Source: Irpex lacteus (taxonomy: Eukaryota; Basidiomycota; Agaricomycetes; Polyporales; Irpicaceae). From it: 64,000 nt of DNA. The translations under genes and the position numbers were made by a program. Where the stretch lies: contig MQVO02000002.1 of NCBI GenBank assembly GCA_001986395.2, forward strand, positions 2,852,001-2,916,000. Direction: 5' to 3'. The notes under the pieces are model-generated. The model searched no databases and was not told the origin of the DNA. It saw only the letters and a program-made list of their open reading frames with translations. This document shows positions 55,376-64,000 of the stretch, piece after piece (the first letter of the stretch is position 1; each line of letters begins with the position of its first letter).

Positions 55376-56368
55376 GCATCCTTCTTTCAAGGCTGAAAGT
55401 GCATCAATAAAATTCGGAAAAATCAGAATATATTACGTCATGCCCTCTGATATACTATGATACTCATGAGTTACATATACAAAGCCATAAATAGGTACAA
55501 ACCTCGAATTATACACATATTTGGTCGGGAGGAAAAGGGAAAAAAGTCATATCTTGTTTGCTACCAAACATATCATTACAATTTCTTTTCCAGCTTATTG
55601 GTATACTCTATCAGACCAGTATATATAGCTCTGATCATTGTAATCAAAGCCTATTACTTATTCTAAACTGGTTTGGTCATATTTTCAGTTTCTCTCCGTG
55701 TACTTGTATCAAACCATAGTTTAACCAGAATTGTTCTATTGATCTCATCAATTTTTAGCCACCTACATACCTGCTGACATGTTTAGAGCATTGAGTATAT
55801 AGCCAGTGGGCCAATTTTGAATTCATATGTCATCCTCGTCTTTCAAGGAATCATGTCAGGAATCATGCCAAGAATCATGCCGGGAATCATGCCAGGAATC
55901 ATGCCATGCATCATGCCACGCATGACACCATGTCAGATACTATGTCTTATAGTATGGGCTTACTTCAAATACATGTACAGTGTGTAATACTACATGCTTG
56001 AGATGCTTACAAAGTGCCTATAACACTTTGAAGCGGAGTTTGAAATCTCAGGTCGTCATCCAAAGCCATCCAGCTCATAACTTCCTCAAATCTCCACCTT
56101 TTGATATGAAAGTTGGATCATTTGAAAGGTCTTCTCAAGGGCTATAATCTGATGTAGTTTTTGTACAAGTTGATAATGTGATGGCTCCTGTAAAAATCGA
56201 AATCTGTTTGACATCAAAAAAGCGCCCAACTACAAGCAAATGCTAATGAATTTGTTACCCACTGTATTGGCAGAATTAGACGCTGAGCAGCCACTCGCGT
56301 TACATGTCACAGTTGTCCAAAGTGCTAGGTCGCACTGGAACGATTCTTCTTCGTACCTCAGGAATCGT

Positions 56369-56884
56369 GAAATCACTCTAGATTTGATTGCAAAGTCTTT
56401 GACATGAATGAATACTTTTGTATACAATTAATATAAGTTTATTGAAGCAGTCTCAAGAATCTACTTAGACAATAAGCCAAGTAAATTGAAAGTGTTACAT
56501 GAGTATGTACTGAAAAAGGAAGCTTACTAAGAGTAAGTTGTTTATCACTTTAATTTATATTTATATTAAAGAGAAGCGTTTAACTAGGATAAGTACAGAA
56601 TTACAATGAAGATGAGCAGTATTACGTACTTGAGCAATAAGTATGTTAACAACATTTAACTTATCAAAATTTGAGAGATGATATCTTTTATTCTTGTGAA
56701 GTCAATCCTGGCACATACATAAATATAATGAATACTATAACTTATCTTGGTACATTTAAAAATATATAACAGATTAGATACTCAGAACTTATATTTTTAC
56801 TACTTGCTAGCCTGCAGTTTATAGTTTCATGTTGTTGGTTTCAGGCATCGTATTTTGCTGCTTGTCGGCCTGCTTCACACAAGT
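56369..56884 (+). mobile_element. Element D, 3' end
   Basis: It is collinear with 63,196-63,709 of the complete relative. It ends with the subterminal repeat TCAGGCATCGT and a stem-loop CTTGT...ACAAG, terminating CACAAGT at 56,884. Confidence 0.74.
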
Positions 56885-57642
56885 TAATATGCGGCTGCTC
56901 CTGTTTGTTGTCTAGATGCCTGCCCAGCTTAAGTTGCTGACATTGGTGTGCTTGCACATCAGGTTTTTGGCTACTAGAAGCTTCCTCTGAACTGGAACAG
57001 GCGCTACAACCTGAAAATGCTTGAGTCATTCTGCAGCAGTCTGGGTGTAGTGTGTCACTGACTGCCTTTTTAGGAAATTTGAATAGAACCTTGGTGATGG
57101 CTGCTTCAAACTGCGACGACGGGGTTTGCCCCATCAAGACAAGTAATAACTCTGGTTGTGGCAGCTTCGGTAAGTGGTTTTCGTGGCTCGCGCATCCGTT
57201 TACATGGCTAATACTCGGTCTTTCGTGTTCATAGGTCCAATTGGATACTTCTCGCATTCAGTGTCCAAGTACACGGCGGTTTTGATTGAGGATATCCCAA
57301 CAGTGTTTGGAACGTAGGTAAGCCATTCTCTCATCATTTTGTTTAGTGAGAAACTGATGTTCTAGTCCATCGTAGATATCCCATGCTTCATTGACAGCGT
57401 GTATATCATATATCGGCTTCAAAAAGCTCTTGCAAGAACTTCTGGGCGTTCTGCATCCATTGTCTGAAGGTAAGTCCTCCGCAGTTCAGTTCGTTTTCTA
57501 TAATGCTTACCAATCTCTCCTCATCTGCAGTAGATAACTTGATTTTGGGAGATGGCAACTGATCTGCGGTGGTTTGTGGGGACTCTGCTTTGGGTACGTT
57601 AACGGTGAATGTACTTGGTGGCTTGGTGTTGTCCATAGTCAT
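56885..57642 (-). pseudogene. Upstream half of the minus-strand gene split by the nest
   Basis: Reading the minus strand, MTMDNTKPPSTFTVNVPKAE opens at 57,642. Further exon-like stretches with short introns follow, then a serine-rich segment with cysteines (GCSACSSSEEASSS), and the piece ends at KQEQPHI, where element D begins. The downstream half is 30,166-29,529 with zinc-knuckle units. The few residues after QPHI in the present frame (NLCEAGRQAAKYDA) are element sequence. The family is unknown; a gag-like protein is possible. Confidence 0.45.
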
Positions 57643-58347
57643 GAAATCAAAAGTTTCTGATAAATCTTAACTTTGTGACTATGTGACAAGTACCTTGGCA
57701 GTGATACGTGGCTCAAACGCTGGGCCGCAAACTGGGCCATACAGCTCAACTATGGTTTTTTCTCTTGCTCGGCCCACTCTTCTATCATCTTGCTTCAACT
57801 CCCAGAACCTCTCACTTGCTCAAACAACACCTCAGGACAAAGGTCCGGGGCCCATACCTCACTCCTTGCGCTCTCAACTATTTCCTTGATCTCTTGCTCT
57901 CTTCGCCAGCAGTTGGCACCTATCCTACTTGCCGTAGCTCGCTTCACTTTTACATGTGGTCGCACAGTGTCCGGAGTGCTCGCTGACACTTTCCAGGCCG
58001 GGCCTAGGACTTCTAATGCGCGCATGATTGGCAAGATCGAGCCTCGCCCAACTGGACCAAACCTTGGCCCAATTTGGGCGGCCAAGGCCCAAAGCGATTC
58101 TGCCTACTGGCTCTATCACTTAGATACATGCTAGGGCCTTCGGCCATACATCCTGAGGCTCATGACAGCTGGCCCAATATCGATAGACGTTCTCGGGCAG
58201 CTGGTCGCACAGCCGGGGAATGCCGTAGGTGGCGCAAGTGGTGTGGCGGACGCCCGAGACCCCGACTGACCCGCCAGCGCGAGCCTGGCCGCCGTGTATC
58301 GTTTCCATATACAGGCCTTGAACCGTCGCATAAAACAGATATAAAGT
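57643..58347. other. GC-richer unassigned sequence with one end of an inverted repeat
   Basis: No gene was assigned. On the minus strand 58,262-58,163 reads TYGIPRLCDQLPENVYRYWA-like sequence, which recurs inverted at 61,213-61,325. Confidence 0.4.
58163..58262 (-). repeat. About 100-bp coding-like repeat, minus-strand copy
   Basis: On the minus strand it matches 61,213-61,325 (+) at roughly nine bases in ten, with an open frame (ATYGIPRLCDQLPENVYRYW) in both. The two copies face each other across the 2.6-kb element copy 2. The protein family is not recognised. Confidence 0.75.
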
Positions 58348-59811
58348 ACTTGTGGTTAGCAAGGCCGGCAAGCGGCAGATCACGATTCCTGAGGCTACTG
58401 AGATGTATTACAATATATATAATAAGTTATGATGATCACATGAGTTGTTATTTATCAAATAGACAGTTAGTAAAATTATTTTGAAATAATACACACTTGA
58501 TCTAAATAAAACATAATACGTTAACACTAGAAATTAGTCACATCACGAAATCATTTTTGTTGCTGTAGAAGATATTTGATTTGACAAAGTAATATCATGA
58601 ACAGAATAAAGCTCAACTCATTCTTATGTCATGATGTGATACAAAGCAAAGTTCACAAATTATTCAATCTGTACAACAGCACTGATATTTTCTCTATACC
58701 AGAGAAGATATTGAAATTTTCAGATCATATTCAGAACCCTAGTTAAAATACAATCGCAGCAAGGCATGTATTAATTCTGACATCAAAATACATTGATGTC
58801 ATGTTATGTTATTCAAAAGAAGCAAAATGTAAAAAATAAGTGCTCAAAAAGATTAAAAAATAAGAGAGTTGCCTTTTTAGGCAATTTAATAATGTCTATT
58901 AGTTATAATAATCATCAAAGCAATAGAAAACTATAAATATGGAGGTCTTTCTCATTTGCAGCAAGTCAAAGTTTGCTACTCTAGTTACGCAGTTAAGTAA
59001 CTTTAATCAACACGTTGACACAATTATTATAGTATTTTATTCATCAAAGTTTTTGAATTTTGAAATTTGAGTAAGCAAACTTTTCTTACTTTTGTTATTG
59101 CAGTAAGTAACTTTTCTTACCCCTGTAACGTCTCTCAAAACACTCCAGATATTAATGAAAGTGTTCAAACTTCTTACTTTTTGGAAAGATTTTCTTCATA
59201 TCTTTTGAAATACTCAGCCTATCAAAATTCTGAGTTCAAATTCGGAATCCTGGGAAAAATCCGGTCCAGATGACATGTATATCCATTTGGCATCAAAATA
59301 TATTGATGTCATGTGATCTGCATCAAAAACGAGTCAATCGTCAAAATAAGCGCCCATAAACGTAGCCAACATGCTGTGTTACTCCTTTAGGCAATTTAGT
59401 AACACCTATCAAACCTACTCTTGATGTTTTATGAACTGATGCAATTTTTCAATTTTTCAACTATCAGTAAGTATCATATTTGTTACTGTTGTTACTGAAG
59501 TAAGTAAACTTACTTACCTCCTGGTCACCTCTATTCATCGCATATATACTCATATTTACATAGTAAACACATCTACTTACCCATCAAGCACCTACTAGTT
59601 ATATTATCAAATTTCTCTACTTACCCGTATAGACCCTATACAAAGTATAGTAAGTAGGTCTTACCCATCCTGACATACTCTAAGGAGCCTCCCAGCACTC
59701 ATGGTTACGCTATAAAGCCCCCCAACACTCATTTTCAAATATATTTTCATGTATTTAAATATTTTTATATCATAGGTTATGAATGTGCTGACACATTGCT
59801 AATGATGCCAT

Positions 59812-59851
59812 TTTGGAAACTGGCGCTGACCGGTCAGCGCCAGTTTCCAAA
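59812..59851. repeat. 40-bp perfect palindrome, copy 2
   Basis: It has the same sequence as the palindrome at 55,224-55,263, with both arms intact. Confidence 0.95.
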
Positions 59852-59867
59852 TTCTCGTGATATCCTC

Positions 59868-59963
59868 TTAGTAGTTGGGCCGGGCTCTATTTGTGCATGT
59901 TTACTATGCTTCAAGTATGGAAATCCAAAGGTCACCGGTTCCAATCCTGTAGGTGCCACTTTT
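59868..59963 (+). other. tRNA-like segment, copy 2
   Basis: It is the same unit as at 55,280-55,375, with the B-box GGTTCCAATCC at 59,937-59,947. Confidence 0.42.
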
Positions 59964-61212
59964 GCATCCTTCTTTCAAGGCTGAAAGTGCATCAATAAAA
60001 TTCGGAAAAATCAGAATATATTACGTCATGCCCTCTGACATACTATGATACTCATGAGTTACATATACAAAGCCATAAATAGGTACAAACCTTGAATTAT
60101 ACACATATTTGGTCGGGAGGAAAAGGGAAAAAAGTCATATCTTGTTTGCTACCAAACATATCATTACAATTTCTTTTCCAGCTTATTGGTATACTCTATC
60201 AGGCCAGTATATATAGCTCTGATCATTGTAATCAAAGCCTATTACTTATTCTAAACTGGTTTGGTCATATTTTCAGTTTCTCTCCGTGTACTTGTATCAA
60301 ACCATAGTTTAACCAGAATTGTTCTATTGATCTCATCAATTCTTAGCCACCTACATACCTGCTGACATGTTTAGAGCATTGAGTATATAGCCAGTGGGCC
60401 AATTTTGAATTCATATGTCATCCTCGTCTTTCAAGGAATCATGTCAGGAATCATGCCAAGAATCATGCCGGGAATCATGCCAGGAATCATGCCATGCATC
60501 ATGCCACGCATGACACCATGTCAGATACTATGTCTTATAGTATGGGCTTACTTCAAATACATGTACAGTGTGTAATACTACATGCTTGAATGCTTACAAA
60601 GTGCCTATAACACTTTGAAGCAGAGTTTGAAATCTCAGGTCGTCATCCAAAGCCATCCAGCTCATAACTTCCTCAAATCTCCACCTTTTGATATGAAAGT
60701 TGGATCAATTGAAAGGTCTTCTCAAGGGCTATAATCTGATGTAGTTTTTGTACAGGTTGATAATGTGATGGCCCCTGTAAAAATCGAAATCTGTTTGACA
60801 TCAAAAAAGCGCCCAACTACAAGCAAATGCTAATGAATTTGTTACCCACTGTATTGGCAGAATTAGACGCTGAGGAGCCACTCGCGTTACATGTCGCAGT
60901 TGTCCAAAGTGCTAGGTCGCACTGGAACGATTCTTCTTCGTACCTCAGGAATCGTGAATAATAGTGAAATGCATACAACATTAGTTGAATTCGTTTGACG
61001 AAACAGAAGGGTAAATCAGGCTTCAAACGGAGAAGAATGGTACATTACTACTGCCTTATTGGGAAATACTGTTATTACTCAGTAAAAATCGATCTTCTAC
61101 CTCTAGAATGCCTGAGTAATTCTGTATACAACGTAAAGACCTGAATCTATCATCTCTCGTAGAGGCAAATGAGCAGGTTCAAGGAATTTTGCTGTGTACT
61201 ATCGCTATCCCT

Positions 61213-61325
61213 CAACTGGTGTTCCGGGGCTCCGGGCGTCCGTCGCACCACTTACGCCACCTACGGCATTCCCCGGCTGTGCGACCAGCTGCCCGAGAAC
61301 GTCTATCGATATTGGGCCAGCTGGA
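61213..61325 (+). repeat. About 100-bp coding-like repeat, plus-strand copy
   Basis: The frame ATYGIPRLCDQLPENVYRYW is shared with the minus-strand copy at 58,163-58,262. The sequences on both sides of the two copies are unrelated. Confidence 0.75.
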
Positions 61326-62297
61326 AGATGTCTTGTTCAGTCCTATTGGCTGTGTGTTGGTGTTTCAGTCATATTTTGAACTTTACCCCTTTCCTACCTT
61401 TCCCTTACAACTCCGATCTGTTCCTTTGATTAATGGGCACTTGTAGACACATATACCACCTGTACCCATCGTTAGCAAGGCAGGAGACTCTTCCCCCCAT
61501 TGTCCACCCCTCAGTTCTGCGGCCGAGTTTGCGTTCCCCTGCGATTTCTGTGTTTCCCTGTGTTCTACTGCGTCCACTGTGTCTGCCAGCATACTCGACA
61601 GCCCCTAGGTGCTTCAACAAGCCTCGCTTGATCCTCCAAGAATCAGCAACAGAGGTTCTGAGGAGTTATTTGTGTTTTATTGTGTCAGCCTTAGTGTTCT
61701 TGGTTTCCCAGTCATTTTCCGAGCTCATGGTTGATTTTCGCTCGCTTGCTTTGTTGTTTTACATTATTCAGCTCGGCCTAGCGCCCTTTAACTTGCCTGG
61801 ATGTCTGTTTTGCTTTCGCTTTGCTTCTGCGCTCACTCCGAGCTCATTGCTACGTCGGCCGCTTTGCTATTAGTTATAGTGTGGTTTTTAAGCTTTATTA
61901 CGATTTTCCCTTCACTCTATTGTTGTTTTACTCCCCTTGAGTTCGGTCAAGTGCTCTCTAGACTCACTTTAGTGGGTATTTACCTTCGCTTTACCCCCGC
62001 TTTCCCCCAGAGACCTTGGGTTAGACCTAGGCCTCAGAGGTCCCCTTTGCTTGCACTATACACTCCCCACCCATCACTGGCCACGTTATCGCCCTTTCAA
62101 GGTTAGGTGGTTGGTATTTGTGTTCTTTAGAGTGTGGCTAGGTATCTCAGTGGGCTTTTCGGAAGTGTTCTTCTGAGTGTTACGGCTGGATCGGCTGACT
62201 GGGCTGAGCATGAAGTTTTTGAGTCCTTGTTCGACTAATCCTTCTGAAATGTCAAGGGCTAATAATGTGAACTCTAGAACTTCTGCTCTGCGTTTTT
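61326..62297. other. Pyrimidine-rich sequence without a recognised gene
   Basis: A C/T-rich plus strand (61,430-62,100) has long but compositionally driven frames. It could be a promoter, an untranslated region or an LTR fragment, but no matching second copy or LTR ends were found in the window. Confidence 0.35.
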
Positions 62298-63709
62298 ACA
62301 ATTCCTGAGGAACAAAGTTGAATCGTTTCCAGCGCAGGATTGCATGCTGGTCTCACGACATGTAACTTTCATGTTCCGTGGAAACTTGTTGCCTTTTATG
62401 ATAACACAAAATAGTGTTCCAGTGACAGAGAGAGAACTTAGCCCAGGTCATGCAATTACATAAACACAATTGCATGAGAGATTGGCTTGAAGCTCATTCA
62501 GCTCAACTACATGCATAAAACTGCTGATGTAACAGAATAAAAAGAGCTACCCACCATAATAGGGAATGCAATCAAATATTGATCGTGGGCGCTTATGTAC
62601 TCATTTGCACTATTGTAATGGCACATCAAATTGATGGGGGCCTCTGATTGGCTAATGACAACTTTGTTTAGATATGATCTATAGACTTATGGGATCATGA
62701 ATCTATAAGACTTATGTCATAATGATGGCTAGATCTTGCATAAAATGATAATCAATGTCAGATCTGGCCAGATCTAGCATAGATCTCCAGATGTCTCTTG
62801 AACCTCTGCATGGATTCATATAAAATTTGAGCATAGTAATTCACTATATGAAAAGCATGTTTGGGTGAAATTTGATGTCAAGCAAACAATATCTAAATAT
62901 GGTAAGATAGGAAAATGTCTCAAAATATAGCTAGGAGACTTATTGATAATCACTCAAGTGCCATGCAATTTCATGGGCCAACGTATATTGAATCTGTCAA
63001 TTAGTGGTTTGTAATATATTTTGATTTTCTGACTATTGTTTTGAACCAAAACAAGCATCATTTGATCTCAAAAGAATTTTTCTTTGAAGTCATTTGAATT
63101 TGACACCTTAGAAATGAGATGAGGCGGATTCATCAACAGGTGATGTTTTCAGGTGCATGTCTATGTTTTAACCTTATCATGCTTACATTAGCTGAAATCA
63201 TTCTAGATTCGATTGCAAGATTGTTGACATAAATGAATAGCTTTTGTATACAATTAATATAAGTTTATTGAAGTAGTCTCAAGAATGTGCTTAAACAGTA
63301 AGTTAAGTAAATTTGAAAGTGTTGCATGAGTATATACCAAAATGTAACTTACTAAAAGTAAGTTGTTTATTAATTTCATTAATACTTCCAATAAAAAGAA
63401 GTATTTAACTAGGATAAGTGTAGAATTGTGCTGAAGAAAATGGTTTTACTTAATTAAGCAATAAGATACGTTAACAACATTTGACTTATTGAGAATTTGA
63501 GAGATAATATCTTCTGTTCTTGTGAAGTCATTGTAGCACATACATAAATATTATAAATATCATAATTTATCTTATTATATTTAGAAATATATAATAGATT
63601 AGATACTCAGAAAAGGTATTTTTGCTGCCTGCTGGTCTACAGGTTATAGTCTCACATTGTTAGTTTCAGGAATTGTTTCTTGCCACTTGTCGGCCTGCTC
63701 CACACAAGT
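62298..63709 (+). mobile_element. Complete short AT-rich Helentron-like element (1,412 bp)
   Basis: The 5' end is ACAATTCCTGAGGAACAAAG. The inverted subterminal copy TCAGGAATTGT is at about 63,666-63,676. The 3' stem-loop ACTTGT...ACAAGT ends at 63,709. It is the uninterrupted relative of element D and supplies the empty sites for elements E (near 63,027) and copy 1 (near 63,195). It lies immediately upstream of the hAT fragment and probably interrupts it. No coding sequence is present. Confidence 0.75.
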
Positions 63710-63719
63710 ACTACAGCTA

Positions 63720-63991
63720 TATGGGTCTCGCTATAGCCCTGTTTGGATGTCTCTCGCGCGAGACTACCTTTCCATTATGGCCACCTCTGTCTCAAGTGAG
63801 TGTGCGTTCTCTCAAGACGGTCTCACCATCATGAAGCGTCGAACTCACCTGGATGCAGGTCTTGTCGAAGCACTCCAGATTTTGAAGTGCATGATTCACC
63901 AAGATCACATTCACCCTAAGCCTGTGTCAAGTGTGTACAGCTTGAAAAGGCCCTCGATAAGGACTTCGCTGCTGAGGAAGGCGACGACTAG
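63720..63991 (+). pseudogene. hAT transposase C-terminal fragment
   Basis: The frame reads SLARDYLSIMATSVSSECAF, then SQDGLTIMKRRTHLDAGLVE and ALQILKCMIHQDHI. This is the hAT dimerisation region (LA.DYL.I.ATSVSSERAFS...KRR..L....VEALQ.LK). A shift of frame near 63,930 leads to a typical acidic hAT tail (LEKALDKDFAAEEGDD) and a stop at 63,989-63,991. The sequence upstream is cut by the element ending at 63,709, so the catalytic part is missing here. Confidence 0.85.
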
Positions 63992-64000
63992 AGAAATTCA

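Larger units (their letters stand above)
53760..56368 (-). mobile_element. AT-rich Helentron-like element, copy 1 (2,609 bp)
   Basis: On the minus strand it starts ACGATTCCTGAGGTACGAAG at 56,368. The inverted subterminal copy CCTCAGGAATCGT is at 53,795-53,807 (as its complement), and the 3' stem-loop end ...CCACAAGT is at 53,760. It holds subterminal AGGAATCATG repeats (55,852-55,915), a tRNA-like segment and a 40-bp palindrome (55,224-55,263). It is inserted in element D, and the matching empty site in the 62,298 relative (near 63,195) shows no target duplication. It encodes nothing beyond short chance frames, which recur in copy 2. Confidence 0.78.
58348..60955 (-). mobile_element. AT-rich Helentron-like element, copy 2 (2,608 bp)
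   Basis: It is nearly identical to copy 1 (53,760-56,368) over its full length, in the same orientation. It has the 5' end ACGATTCCTGAGG at 60,955, the inverted subterminal copy at 58,382-58,394 and the 3' end at 58,348. I noticed scattered single-base differences (for example near 58,680 and 58,756), so the copies are close but not identical. The flanks outside these limits differ from copy 1, which defines both ends. Confidence 0.8.

Noticed and set aside
53795..56368. Interpreting the AT-rich elements as MITEs with simple terminal inverted repeats
   Set aside because: The shared ACTTGTG...GGCAG sequence outside one repeat belongs to every copy, and the empty sites place the true end at ACTTGTG. 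The inverted repeat is therefore terminal on one side and subterminal on the other.

Overview
This is a repeat-dominated stretch of a fungal nuclear genome, most likely an agaricomycete (mushroom-forming basidiomycete). The reasons are very short GT-AG introns of about 45-70 bp, a DUF6589-type protein, an F-box-like fragment, and basidiomycete-style Ty1/copia and Ty3/gypsy polyproteins. There are no bacterial features. Almost every recognisable gene is a mobile element or has been broken by one. Functions were judged from motifs and from memory of families; no database was searched.

Layout. (1) 0.1-4.3 kb: a DUF6589 gene, broken by a 1,254-bp solo LTR and two nonsense codons. (2) 5.5-6.8 kb: fragments of an AT-rich terminal-repeat family. 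(3) 6.9-14.7 kb: degenerate coding fragments carrying two solo copia LTRs, one of them split by a 1.2-kb inversion. (4) 14,692-20,389: a complete Ty1/copia element with two apparently identical LTRs and an uninterrupted 1,497-codon gag-pol, itself inside a broken gene. (5) 21-25 kb: an F-box-like fragment and a deleted, internally inverted copia relic. (6) 25.1-28.9 kb: an AT-rich element interrupted by a dead Tc1-like transposon. (7) 30,167-56,884: a nest at least four levels deep (below). (8) 57-64 kb: the broken end of the nest's target gene, a near-identical second copy of a 2.6-kb AT-rich element, another short element, and the C-terminal end of a hAT transposase at the window edge.

The nest can be unpicked exactly because several empty sites are recoverable. 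A 1.44-kb AT-rich element (D, 30,167-56,884, + orientation) interrupted a minus-strand reading frame, which is continuous again when D is removed. D holds a 1.8-kb coding block, an opposite-strand AT-rich element E (32,701-53,577) and a 2.6-kb element (53,760-56,368). E holds a 19.3-kb Ty3/gypsy element (33,746-53,069) with 1,193-bp LTRs and a 4-bp target duplication. The gypsy element's gag-protease frame is split by a further AT-rich element F (47,608-49,451).

Two things deserve attention. First, the AT-rich elements share a design: a 5' terminal sequence, its inverted copy lying about 30 bp inside the 3' end, a stem-loop at the 3' terminus, and no obvious target duplication. This resembles non-autonomous Helentron (Helitron2)-type rolling-circle elements. 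They also carry tRNA-like Pol III B-boxes and long palindromes whose pairing is kept while their sequence changes. Second, the young gypsy element carries three apparently intact, intron-containing genes of unknown function, one antisense to gag-pol, so it looks like a retrotransposon with cargo.
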